Positions 14,693-22,009 of a stretch of DNA of 25,179 nucleotides are shown in pieces; positions within the stretch are counted from its first letter, which is position 1, and each line of letters starts with the position of its first letter. Source of the DNA: a virus; IMG/VR virus record IMGVR_UViG_3300025601_000109, positions 1-25,179 of that record. The stretch is one strand, 5' to 3'. Below the pieces are notes generated by a model, which saw only the letters and a program-made list of their open reading frames with translations, was not told the DNA's origin and did not search any database. The position numbers and the translations under genes were made by a program.

Positions 14693-15706
14693 TTACCAAT
14701 TAGTTGCGTAGTCTTTATCAACGACGTTGCTATTACATTTATCCTTGCATTCCGACCAGGGGAAATTTTCAAAATCATTGGACCAAAATTCATCATTGAT
14801 AACAGCAACTAACGTTTTTTTAGTGAGATCAAAGTGCTGACTTAACGTCATCCACTCGTTGTTGTGAGTATATCTATTTGCCACCCAACAGCAAGGAAAA
14901 AACTTTCCTTGGCTATTTATAAACAATCCCTTGTTACCTATTCCGCACAATGGCTTAATGCCGTTTATCTCTTCTTGTTGCTGAAATAACCTGTCATTAG
15001 TAGTCTGACCTACAGTGCTAACAGACCGTGCTGTAAGGCTCCTTAATTCACGCTCAAACCTATGAGTATTACTAATATTATTATCTCTTGGCTGCAATTC
15101 ATCGTTAAACGGGTATATAGGATACACTTTGTTAAACTTAGTACTACGAGTTATTTGAAATTCATCAAATCCTAATTGTCTACTTTGCTCTTCAATGAAG
15201 TCTAAATGATCCTCATTGAACTTAAACAGAATAGTATCTCTGGTCATAAACACATCACTGGACTGTCTTAACATTCTAACTCCGGTAACAATACTATCCC
15301 AATCGCTATTTACTCGGTATTGTTCATTGCTCTCTTGGTCCCACCCATCCATACTAAAATGTATATGATCGTCAGCATCTAACACATGCCCTAACTCCAT
15401 CCACCAACTTGGTTTTTTATAACTTCCATTTGTAACTATAACTATCTTAACAGGTTTAACGCTTTTAAAATATTCTATAACTTCAAACAAATCGTGTGCA
15501 TAGATAGGGTCTCCGTCATCACCGCAAAATGTTATTTTTTCAACATGCTCTAAGATAAATTCAGGGGTAAAGTTCTTTTTAAAGAAAGCTAATCTAAGCT
15601 CACTGTTAACTAATGTGTCAGGCACTTCTTCTCTAGCACATCTAGGACACTTTAAGGTACACTTACTTGATATCTCTATATGCCAATGCCATAGTGCTAA
15701 CTTCAT
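14693..15706 (-). CDS. Radical SAM/SPASM-like protein 2
   Basis: 337 residues. A radical SAM iron-sulfur motif C-x3-C-x2-C lies at Cys16, Cys20 and Cys23 (CTLKCPRC). The TIM-barrel pattern follows: FCGDDGDPIY (about 59-68), IVTNGSY (89-95) and HFSMDGWDQ (about 114-122). The C-terminal part has Cys in PLCGIGN, then GKFFPCCWVA and CKDKC, as in SPASM/twitch domains that bind extra clusters. Such enzymes cleave S-adenosylmethionine to make a radical and modify peptides, proteins or small molecules. The substrate is unknown. The start overlaps the stop of the upstream paralogue by 4 nt (ATGA), so translation is probably coupled. Confidence 0.85.
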   Translation of the reverse strand: MKLALWHWHIEISSKCTLKCPRCAREEVPDTLVNSELRLAFFKKNFTPEFILEHVEKITFCGDDGDPIYAHDLFEVIEYFKSVKPVKIVIVTNGSYKKPSWWMELGHVLDADDHIHFSMDGWDQESNEQYRVNSDWDSIVTGVRMLRQSSDVFMTRDTILFKFNEDHLDFIEEQSRQLGFDEFQITRSTKFNKVYPIYPFNDELQPRDNNISNTHRFERELRSLTARSVSTVGQTTNDRLFQQQEEINGIKPLCGIGNKGLFINSQGKFFPCCWVANRYTHNNEWMTLSQHFDLTKKTLVAVINDEFWSNDFENFPWSECKDKCNSNVVDKDYATNW

Positions 15707-16614
15707 GAAAATTCAACCTCACGTTGCCATTGATTAGAAAAACTTGAACCTGATTCATTTGTTTTACATGTTAAACTGCATATATCAACAGGCGTGCTAG
15801 TGGACCAGCTCTTAATAACTTCGTCAAATTTATCAATGGTATTATTTGTCGATGCTATGTAACAACATGGGAAAATCCTCCCATCTGCTGATATATATTT
15901 ACTTTTCTCTAGTATCGCTTCACACTCGATCTTGCCAGCAGTTACAACAGGGTCTTTCCATCCCTTAGGGGGATGTAAAAAAGTTACAGGAATAAAACTG
16001 TGTCTTCTAGATACTTTTGCTCTAAACCAGGCAAATCCTAAATCTTTAGCTTGCTGTTCACATAAGTTAACTTGGTGTTGGTTATGTTCAAATACTATCA
16101 TATCCCAATGGGCAGGCCCACCGGCGGTTATAAACGTGGTAACATTATCTATAACCTTACTCCAATTAACATTTACTCTATAGATGTGATTAGTATCTTC
16201 TAATCCGTCGATACTGAACACAACATAATCTTTTTCACCGGACATTATGCCAGCTAACTCTCGCCACCACTTGCTATCTCTTAACCCACCATTAGTATTC
16301 ACACCTAGTGTAATAGTTGGATTAATACTTCTGAAGTATTTAAAAATTTCTAAAGTGTGCTTACCCGCGGCAGGGTCACCGTAAACGCCACACATAAACA
16401 TCTTGTCTAACTGTCTAATTTCATCTATGGTTATTAACTTTGACAATTGATCAACAGTGAGATGATGTACATTCGATTTGTCAAAGTTAGTATCAGTTTC
16501 TCTTAGACATTGAGGACATGCCGCCTGACAGGCATCTGTTGGTTCTATATGTAAAATCTTACTAAGATCTAAATTAGATTGTGTCAACGTCAGTGCCATA
16601 GGTAGTAAAGCCAT
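15703..16614 (-). CDS. Radical SAM/SPASM-like protein 1
   Basis: 303 residues from the ATG at 16614, or 298 from the ATG at 16599; neither has a strong ribosome binding site, and both lie inside the end of gp46, which suggests translational coupling. The C-x3-C-x2-C motif is at Cys29, Cys33 and Cys36 (CQAACPQC) after HIEPTDA. Conserved radical SAM strands follow: MCGVYGDPAAGK (about 74-85), GVNTNGG (104-110) and FSIDGLED (133-140). Towards the C-terminus IECEAIL, GRIFPCCYIA and CSLTC resemble a SPASM/twitch cluster domain. It is a clear paralogue of the next gene. Both follow gp46 in the same operon; no peptide substrate gene is recognised beside them. Confidence 0.85.
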   Translation of the reverse strand: MALLPMALTLTQSNLDLSKILHIEPTDACQAACPQCLRETDTNFDKSNVHHLTVDQLSKLITIDEIRQLDKMFMCGVYGDPAAGKHTLEIFKYFRSINPTITLGVNTNGGLRDSKWWRELAGIMSGEKDYVVFSIDGLEDTNHIYRVNVNWSKVIDNVTTFITAGGPAHWDMIVFEHNQHQVNLCEQQAKDLGFAWFRAKVSRRHSFIPVTFLHPPKGWKDPVVTAGKIECEAILEKSKYISADGRIFPCCYIASTNNTIDKFDEVIKSWSTSTPVDICSLTCKTNESGSSFSNQWQREVEFS

Positions 16615-18559
16615 TTTCTTTGGTCACAGTTAAAATGTTGTTTACACGACTACTTAGCTCGTCTTTGTGTGACACTAACCATATTGATTTCTTATGTTCA
16701 CGTGACATCTTCTTAAGTATAGCCAATGCAGATTCAACACCACTTTGGTCCATACCTGAGTCAATAAGTTCATCAATGAACAACAAGTTTATAGGGTCGT
16801 AGAGGCTCTCGTAGACATCTCTAAATGCCCATGACAGTGACAAGATCAATCTATTACGCTCGCCTCTACTTAAATTGTCAAAATCTAATTCTCTGCCTAG
16901 TTCTGATATTTCTACAGAAAGATCGCTAAGGAAGGTGACTGTGTGTGGCAGTCCGATTCTTTCTAAGTACTGACCTAAACGAGCGTTTAAGTAGCTAAGA
17001 TTTTGATCAATTATTCTTTTTCTAATAAAACTGTCTTTGTTGGTTAACAGTTTTTGTAGGAATTCTTGATGATCTCTAAGTTTATCAAGATCATTCATAA
17101 TACTGAAGTCTATAACACTAAGTGCAGTATCCTCCATTTCTTCAATTTGTTCTTCATACGGGTCTGTTTCATCTTGCTTGCTTTCTAATTGTGTTTGCAA
17201 GGTTGTCAATGAGTTTTTATGTTCAAACGCATCTTGTTCCGTGGGGTAATATGTTTTAGGAGTAACTCCAGCAGTGCCAACTTCGACTAATGCTTGCTCT
17301 AGTTGTTCTAGTAATTCCGAGTGAACAACGTGCTCTGCTGTTGCGGTTGTTAAGGTGTCTTCTTTTCCTTTAAGTATTTCTTCGTGCTTGTCGTCGTGAA
17401 CCTCTTGCCCGCAAGCATAGCACTTGTGCTCTTTAAGGTCAGCTATTTCTTTTTCAATTTTCGTAATAGAAGTAAATTCACGTGCAATGTCTGAGTTAGC
17501 TCTTGTAATAGAAGTAGATAGGTCATTAATATCTTTAACTTTCTGATTAAACACTACTAACTGTTTGTGTGCATCTAATTCACTGTCGACATCTAATTTT
17601 AACAGGTTATCTAACGCACTTTGTATTTTAGCAACATCTTCGGCATGTTTAGCAAGCCACATTGTTTGTCTACGTTTTAAACTATCAATTTGGTCTTTAA
17701 TCTTTCCATTAGCATCTTGCTCTGCTTTAATACGATACTCTTCTTCTTTAATCGCATCTTTTGTTTGTTTAAGTTTTTCTTTTAAACTGTCTGCTTTCTC
17801 ACTTAACATAGTGATGCCTAGCAGTTGCTCTATAATAGCTTTTTGATCGTTAGCACGAAGGTTTAAGAAGGGTTCTGTGTAGGTGTTTAACGCCACAACA
17901 TGCTTAAACATCTCATGGCTCATACCCAACATTGCTTCTATTTGTTTTTGTGTTTCACGGCTATCGCCTTGTGCTTCATCTGTAATTTCTTGTTCAGTGT
18001 CGCCTACATAAAACTTCATGGTGTTCGGTTTGCGACCGCGTTCGATTCTATATATTTGACCATTGTGATCAAACTCAACTGTGACCAACATACCTTTAGA
18101 GTTAGTTTTATTAATTAAGTTATCACGTTTAATGTTGGTTAATGCTTGCCCATATAAACTGTACGACAGGGCATTAATGATTGTTGTGTTATGAGATAAA
18201 ATGTCGTTTGAATAAAAGCGGTGATCGCTAGAATCCACTGTAACATCATACATGTTTTCTTTATGATCTTTTTGTTTAACAGAAATAACAGTTTCGGGTC
18301 CGTTTCTTGTAATAACCTGTGAGATATTTTCCTGCAAGTCTTTTACAAAGATCTCACAATAATTCGCATCAAATAATATGTGAGTATCAGCGCACTCAAG
18401 AATAATGCCAGATTCAGTTTGAATCTGCCATACTATATATTCGACTGTTTTATGTATTGCAGTCACTGGCCGCCACCCTGAATCAGTGTCAATCTCAAGA
18501 TTGCTAAGATCGATGCTACTAATAAATTTTCTATCTACTGTTTGAGAAATTGTATGCAT
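16574..18559 (-). CDS. 46: Intein C-fragment fused to C-terminal part of recombination ATPase gp46
   Basis: 661 residues. Residues 1-124 are the C-terminal part of an intein: a block-B-like LECADTHILF (His60), a block-F-like MYDVTVDSSDHRFY (about 103-116) and the splice end ILSHN with His123-Asn124, before Thr125. From Thr125 on it is gp46: TTIINALSYSLYG completes the P-loop, then long coiled coils with a CYAC zinc hook (Cys380, Cys383), the ABC signature LSRGERNRL (563-571), Walker B NLLFIDE (591-597) and the SHKDE H-loop (630-634). gp46 with gp47 is the Mre11/Rad50-type nuclease for phage recombination and host DNA breakdown. The ORF alone lacks Walker A. GAAGG precedes the ATG, and the start overlaps the endonuclease gene by 25 nt. 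N-extein plus C-extein would be 589 residues, against 560 in T4. Confidence 0.93.
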   Translation of the reverse strand: MHTISQTVDRKFISSIDLSNLEIDTDSGWRPVTAIHKTVEYIVWQIQTESGIILECADTHILFDANYCEIFVKDLQENISQVITRNGPETVISVKQKDHKENMYDVTVDSSDHRFYSNDILSHNTTIINALSYSLYGQALTNIKRDNLINKTNSKGMLVTVEFDHNGQIYRIERGRKPNTMKFYVGDTEQEITDEAQGDSRETQKQIEAMLGMSHEMFKHVVALNTYTEPFLNLRANDQKAIIEQLLGITMLSEKADSLKEKLKQTKDAIKEEEYRIKAEQDANGKIKDQIDSLKRRQTMWLAKHAEDVAKIQSALDNLLKLDVDSELDAHKQLVVFNQKVKDINDLSTSITRANSDIAREFTSITKIEKEIADLKEHKCYACGQEVHDDKHEEILKGKEDTLTTATAEHVVHSELLEQLEQALVEVGTAGVTPKTYYPTEQDAFEHKNSLTTLQTQLESKQDETDPYEEQIEEMEDTALSVIDFSIMNDLDKLRDHQEFLQKLLTNKDSFIRKRIIDQNLSYLNARLGQYLERIGLPHTVTFLSDLSVEISELGRELDFDNLSRGERNRLILSLSWAFRDVYESLYDPINLLFIDELIDSGMDQSGVESALAILKKMSREHKKSIWLVSHKDELSSRVNNILTVTKENGFTTYGTDVDTI

Positions 18560-19723
18560 TGTTGAATTGTACCTTCTCTGTTATTTTTAAAATCACGTTC
18601 CCACACTACTAAAACTTCATATCCTTGCTGTTTGGCAAATTCTATTTTTGACTTGTCTAGTATCCATTTTTCTGAAGCTTGCAGTTTAGTTCTCGGATTT
18701 ACATACTCCGGAGGATAAATTTTAGGATTACAATGCCAGAAGTCTCCATTGTATTCGATTATTTTATTAGCAACCGCTATGTCATAGACGTATTGTTTTT
18801 TAGAATTAATTGCTAGAGTAAGCTGAGCTATGATTGGCAGACTGTTATCAACTTTTCTGATTTCGTTTATTATTTCTCTCTCAGCTACAGATACTGATAT
18901 TCCTTTTGTGAGTTTTAGTTTATTAATTCTTGCTTTTTCCTCGTCTGTCTTTGCATTTAGCGTTGCCTGCCAGCTATCTTGCCTATCTTGCCAAATTTCC
19001 AGACCTTTAGTTTTACCGTGCCTTGCTATACAAATTTCTTTCGAGAAATGTTTCTGGTTAGCTGATACTAATTTCTTTGCTTCATCTTTGCTAGCTCCTC
19101 TCGCAGTGTAATACTCTAAACATCTTTTTGACGAGATTTTGCGTACAGTAGAATCGGCTGAAGCACTAGCCCCTTTCTTGTTGTTGCTTTCTTTTGTGCA
19201 AGCAGCAAAATCCTGCGCATCGCTATTACTATAACCTTTTTTAATCCAGTATTCTTTTTTAATAGGTCTACGAGAGTTCCGTTCGAAGTCAGCTTCGTCT
19301 ACTAAATAGTGCTTGTTTGTCGCAGGATTAATTTTTTCTAACCAAAATTCCTGGCTATAAACACTTTTGCAATTTTTCTGTTTATTTTCTTTAGCTTTTA
19401 CATACGCTTCGGCTGTGCTCCATCCTCTCAGTATCCAATAATTTCTAGTATGTCTAGAGTCAGAAGTAACAAGACCTAATTTGGTTCGAACATATTTTTC
19501 TATTTCTTTTTTAGAGTTCTTGATATTAGCCTGAGCTATGTCAGTTAGTAACGTTTGGTATGTGTTGGGTTCTATATTTTTGATAACTGTTTCCATTACT
19601 TGCGTGCAGTTATCATTTAGGCTGTTGTTCCATCGCGGCATTGTGTAAATCCCCTATTGTCGTTTCGTAAATTTCACCGGTTACTGTGTTTTTTACTTTT
19701 ACAATAGTATTTATGCCTAGACA
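18188..19723 (-). mobile_element. Split intein with endonuclease gene inserted in gp46
   Basis: The element runs from the first intein codon (Cys, 19723) to the last (Asn, 18188). It consists of a 36-codon N-fragment (19723-19616) with a TGA stop, the endonuclease gene (19641-18535) and a 124-codon C-fragment (18559-18188). Removing it rejoins the gp46 P-loop as NGTGK-TT exactly. This is the 'fractured gene' layout described from marine metagenomes by Dassa and colleagues (2009). The N-fragment ends before intein block B, like the atypically split AceL-TerL intein, and unlike the common split after block B. Confidence 0.9.
18535..19641 (-). CDS. Vsr/EDxHD-like homing endonuclease between intein halves
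   Basis: 368 residues. The C-terminal nuclease domain (about 284-350) has YVYDIAVANKIIEYNGDFWH and then KSKIEFAKQQGYEVLVVWERDF (positions about 330-350), the pattern of the very-short-patch-repair-like EDxHD homing endonucleases. The N-terminal and middle parts hold repeated helical motifs: YWILRGWSTAEA, YWIKKGYSNSDAQD and EYYTARGASKDEA, followed by a longer SWQATLNAKTDEE element. These look like NUMOD-type DNA-contacting modules. The enzyme would cut intein-less gp46 alleles so that the element is copied in by repair; that is known for the class and inferred here. Its start overlaps the N-fragment gene by 29 nt and its end overlaps the C-fragment gene by 25 nt. An alternative ATG at 19596 lacks a ribosome binding site. 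Confidence 0.85.
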   Translation of the reverse strand: MPRWNNSLNDNCTQVMETVIKNIEPNTYQTLLTDIAQANIKNSKKEIEKYVRTKLGLVTSDSRHTRNYWILRGWSTAEAYVKAKENKQKNCKSVYSQEFWLEKINPATNKHYLVDEADFERNSRRPIKKEYWIKKGYSNSDAQDFAACTKESNNKKGASASADSTVRKISSKRCLEYYTARGASKDEAKKLVSANQKHFSKEICIARHGKTKGLEIWQDRQDSWQATLNAKTDEEKARINKLKLTKGISVSVAEREIINEIRKVDNSLPIIAQLTLAINSKKQYVYDIAVANKIIEYNGDFWHCNPKIYPPEYVNPRTKLQASEKWILDKSKIEFAKQQGYEVLVVWERDFKNNREGTIQQCIQFLKQ

Positions 19724-19879
19724 CTTGCCCGTACCATTACGTGCACCTGTATCATCACCTCCAAGGTCTACGTTAACGCCTAGTACCAAGGTTAGGTCAT
19801 CACGGTCAAAGTTAACTGCTTGTGTAGCATTACCTACACTCATGAAATTTTTCACTGTGAGTGTTTTTATTTTAAACAT
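19613..19879 (-). CDS. 46: N-terminal part of gp46 fused to intein N-fragment
   Basis: 88 residues. Residues 1-52 are the start of gp46: MFKIKTLTVKNFMSVGN, as in Rad50/SbcC-type ATPases, up to the P-loop GARNGTGK. Residue 53 is Cys, and 53-88 (CLGINTIVKVKNTVTG onward) fit intein block A: a Cys nucleophile, then a T-I-V-K-V strand and an ETTIGDL turn. The ORF stops at TGA without any intein block B, which is found in the other piece. The break falls after the P-loop Lys, so neither half can bind ATP alone. AAGG lies upstream, and the start overlaps the previous gene by 8 nt. Confidence 0.92.
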   Translation of the reverse strand: MFKIKTLTVKNFMSVGNATQAVNFDRDDLTLVLGVNVDLGGDDTGARNGTGKCLGINTIVKVKNTVTGEIYETTIGDLHNAAMEQQPK

Positions 19880-20408
19880 TATTAATTTGTGCCTTAAATT
19901 TCTCTAATTGGATACTACTTAAATTTAACAAGTGTGCTCGATTGTGAGTTAATACATCTGTAATTTTATATAAGTCTTGTTTAACATCTTCTAATGGTTG
20001 ATCAACAAACGTTTTAATAGAATCACATACTGTGTAAAATCGAGACTCAGGGTGTTGAATATCATCATATGACTCATTTATTATAGCAGAAAATGTTTTA
20101 AACCCATTCTCTTTAAGAAATTTTAAGGTATGATAAGCCCCAACTATAATAAAAGGTCTCAATGATGCCATTGATCTATAAGTTTTTTCGGTAATATACG
20201 GGTAAGGGTAATCAAATACCGTTTCTGCAACAATATCAACTCCAATTTTATTATAAAAATCTGAGTTAAATCGATATTCAACATTTGGTAATCCCTTAAC
20301 AATAGGATCTTTACAATCTTCTGATATTGAGGCAAAATTAATGTCGCTGTTCTCACTAGCAAACAAATCATTAATACGAGTCGTTGGATATGTGTTTAAT
20401 AAAGTCAT
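19872..20408 (-). CDS. Glycosyltransferase-like protein, C-terminal-half type
   Basis: 178 residues. The core motif PYITEKTYRSMASLRPFIIVG (residues about 70-90) followed by LKFLKENGFKTF and NESYDD resembles the donor-binding half of fucosyltransferase-like (GT10-like) proteins found in many marine T4-like phages. The N-terminal domain usual in that family is absent. The start overlaps the preceding gene by 4 nt (ATGA), and that gene looks like the missing N-terminal half, so the two may form one enzyme. The reading frame has a stop (TAA) three codons before the ATG, so a simple frameshift joining is not supported. Substrate unknown; surface or DNA glycosylation are possibilities. Confidence 0.6.
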   Translation of the reverse strand: MTLLNTYPTTRINDLFASENSDINFASISEDCKDPIVKGLPNVEYRFNSDFYNKIGVDIVAETVFDYPYPYITEKTYRSMASLRPFIIVGAYHTLKFLKENGFKTFSAIINESYDDIQHPESRFYTVCDSIKTFVDQPLEDVKQDLYKITDVLTHNRAHLLNLSSIQLEKFKAQINNV

Positions 20409-20971
20409 TGTTTGTTAAAATTAGTTTGTAGTGCTATGTTTGGTAATAGATTAGTATCTTTTATAAAATTACACAGTCCTACTCTATGAGACCTTTCGGC
20501 CCCTAGCATACATAACCCGGCTTTTTCAATTTTATTAAAATCAAAATTAGTGTTATCGGTATAATTAATAGCTGTACCTAAATCTGTGTTAGACAACAAA
20601 GTTTCTATTATAGTTGGACGATCTCTTAGGTGATGGTTGATTAACAGTTGGTTAAATTCTTTTTCAATACCGTGGTGATTAGTAACAAATAGTAATAGGT
20701 ACAACGGGATATCTTTATTTTTAAATAATCTAATTAAATTTATAATTAGTAACCCCTGAGACAACAGCGGATCATAATAATCAGTGTCCATGTGAACTAA
20801 TAAAATTCTATCTGATGGAGAATATTGTTCTTTTTTAATATTAGTTAACAATTCCTCTAGATACGGTAAGTTAGTGTCAATGGACATGCAATTCATAGAC
20901 AACAATACATTAAATTTTTTACTAATTATTTCCTCAGCCTCAGGATGAAGTTCGGTACCTAATATACTCAT
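20405..20971 (-). CDS. Glycosyltransferase-associated protein, N-terminal-half type
   Basis: 188 residues. It contains RILLVHMDTDYYDPLL (55-70) and, near the end, CMLGAERSHRVGLCNFIKDTNLLPNIAL (154-181, named by its ends), a 'G-x-x-R-x-H-R-x-x-L' segment that in related single-chain phage proteins precedes the ITEKT domain. Here that domain is encoded by the next gene, reached by a 4-nt ATGA overlap. Its own start overlaps the gp47 stop by 4 nt. I cannot name an activity; the pairing with the next gene is an inference from order and motifs. Confidence 0.5.
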   Translation of the reverse strand: MSILGTELHPEAEEIISKKFNVLLSMNCMSIDTNLPYLEELLTNIKKEQYSPSDRILLVHMDTDYYDPLLSQGLLIINLIRLFKNKDIPLYLLLFVTNHHGIEKEFNQLLINHHLRDRPTIIETLLSNTDLGTAINYTDNTNFDFNKIEKAGLCMLGAERSHRVGLCNFIKDTNLLPNIALQTNFNKQ

Positions 20972-21984
20972 AAGTCCCTATAAATTTCTAACAACATCTT
21001 AGGATCATAGTGATCACTTTCAATGTTAGTCAACTGATTAGTAACAATAGTATCTACTGATTCAAACTTCAACTGTCCAGGCGCAAAGTCTTGTGATAAG
21101 TCAGCATTTTTAATAGGTATTAGAGTAAGTTCACGTAGACCATATGTGCCTACAAATGTTTCTCGTATGTAACTAGCTTCTTCGTAACTGATATCAATAT
21201 CAATGTTTACCCTGGTGTGCATACCTTTGTGTAATAGATCTGCTGGTGCCTCTAATACATCACTGAGTTTGTATACTCTGTATCTAGGTTGATCAGGCCA
21301 CGAATAAAACTCTGGATCTTCACCCCAAGTTAACACGGTCATTCCTCGGGCATCATCACCAGCATCTGCATAGTTGTGAGGAAAGCAATTACCAGTATAG
21401 ATAATGTTTTTCTTTTGTTGTCTTTTGTGAAAGTGACCTGTGTATACTGACTCTAAACCTTGGAAGTCTTCTCCTTGTATCTCACCTGTGTCTGGCATTT
21501 GTACCATGGCATTCATAAAGAAATGTGGAAGTTCTAAATGACCAAACAGATAACGACCTTCTAGTTTCTTAACTTTTTTATGATCATCACCTACTAGCCA
21601 CGGTGCAAACTGTACATCACCTTCTTTGTAAAAGTCATTTACTATCTCAACATTAGGAACATGTTTGGCCCATGCCGCACTTTGTACATCTCGTTTGTCT
21701 CTATAATATAGATCGTGATTACCAGGAATAAAGAATACTCTGTCGAATGCTTGTCCTAGTAATTCAATTGCTTGTAGACTGTAGTTAAGTGTAACAATGT
21801 TGATAGCAGAACGATTGTTGTGCCAGTCACCCATCATGATACAGGTTTCGCAACCCTCTTCTTTGGCCTTAGTGATAAACCATTTGACGAAATTCAAACA
21901 GTCTTCGTTGTGTAGCTGGCTATTTGACTTTAATCCAAAATGTATATCTGTCAGAATAGCCGCTTTTTTAAATAGATTACTCAA
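20968..21984 (-). CDS. 47: Recombination nuclease subunit gp47
   Basis: 338 residues, matching T4 gp47 (339). It is the Mre11/SbcD-type metallophosphoesterase: ILTDIHFG with Asp13 and His15, MGDWHNN (51-57), PGNHDLYY (87-94), FGHLELP and TGHFHKR further on. It pairs with the ATPase gp46 to process DNA ends in recombination-dependent replication and to degrade host DNA. It lies between gp55 (25 nt upstream) and the glycosyltransferase-like pair that separates it from gp46. All motifs are intact. Confidence 0.95.
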   Translation of the reverse strand: MSNLFKKAAILTDIHFGLKSNSQLHNEDCLNFVKWFITKAKEEGCETCIMMGDWHNNRSAINIVTLNYSLQAIELLGQAFDRVFFIPGNHDLYYRDKRDVQSAAWAKHVPNVEIVNDFYKEGDVQFAPWLVGDDHKKVKKLEGRYLFGHLELPHFFMNAMVQMPDTGEIQGEDFQGLESVYTGHFHKRQQKKNIIYTGNCFPHNYADAGDDARGMTVLTWGEDPEFYSWPDQPRYRVYKLSDVLEAPADLLHKGMHTRVNIDIDISYEEASYIRETFVGTYGLRELTLIPIKNADLSQDFAPGQLKFESVDTIVTNQLTNIESDHYDPKMLLEIYRDL

Positions 21985-22009
21985 ATAACCTTCCTTAGGA
22001 GTTAATAAG

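Noticed and set aside
14677-14808. Longer N-terminus for the GIY-YIG nuclease
   Set aside because: It overlaps the radical SAM gene in another frame, and the extra residues do not resemble the family; the TTG at 14676 has AAAGGA upstream.
20395-20420. Frameshift error joining the two glycosyltransferase-like ORFs
   Set aside because: The downstream frame has a TAA three codons before its ATG, so one indel at the overlap would not simply fuse them; ATGA overlaps also occur at other gene junctions in this operon.
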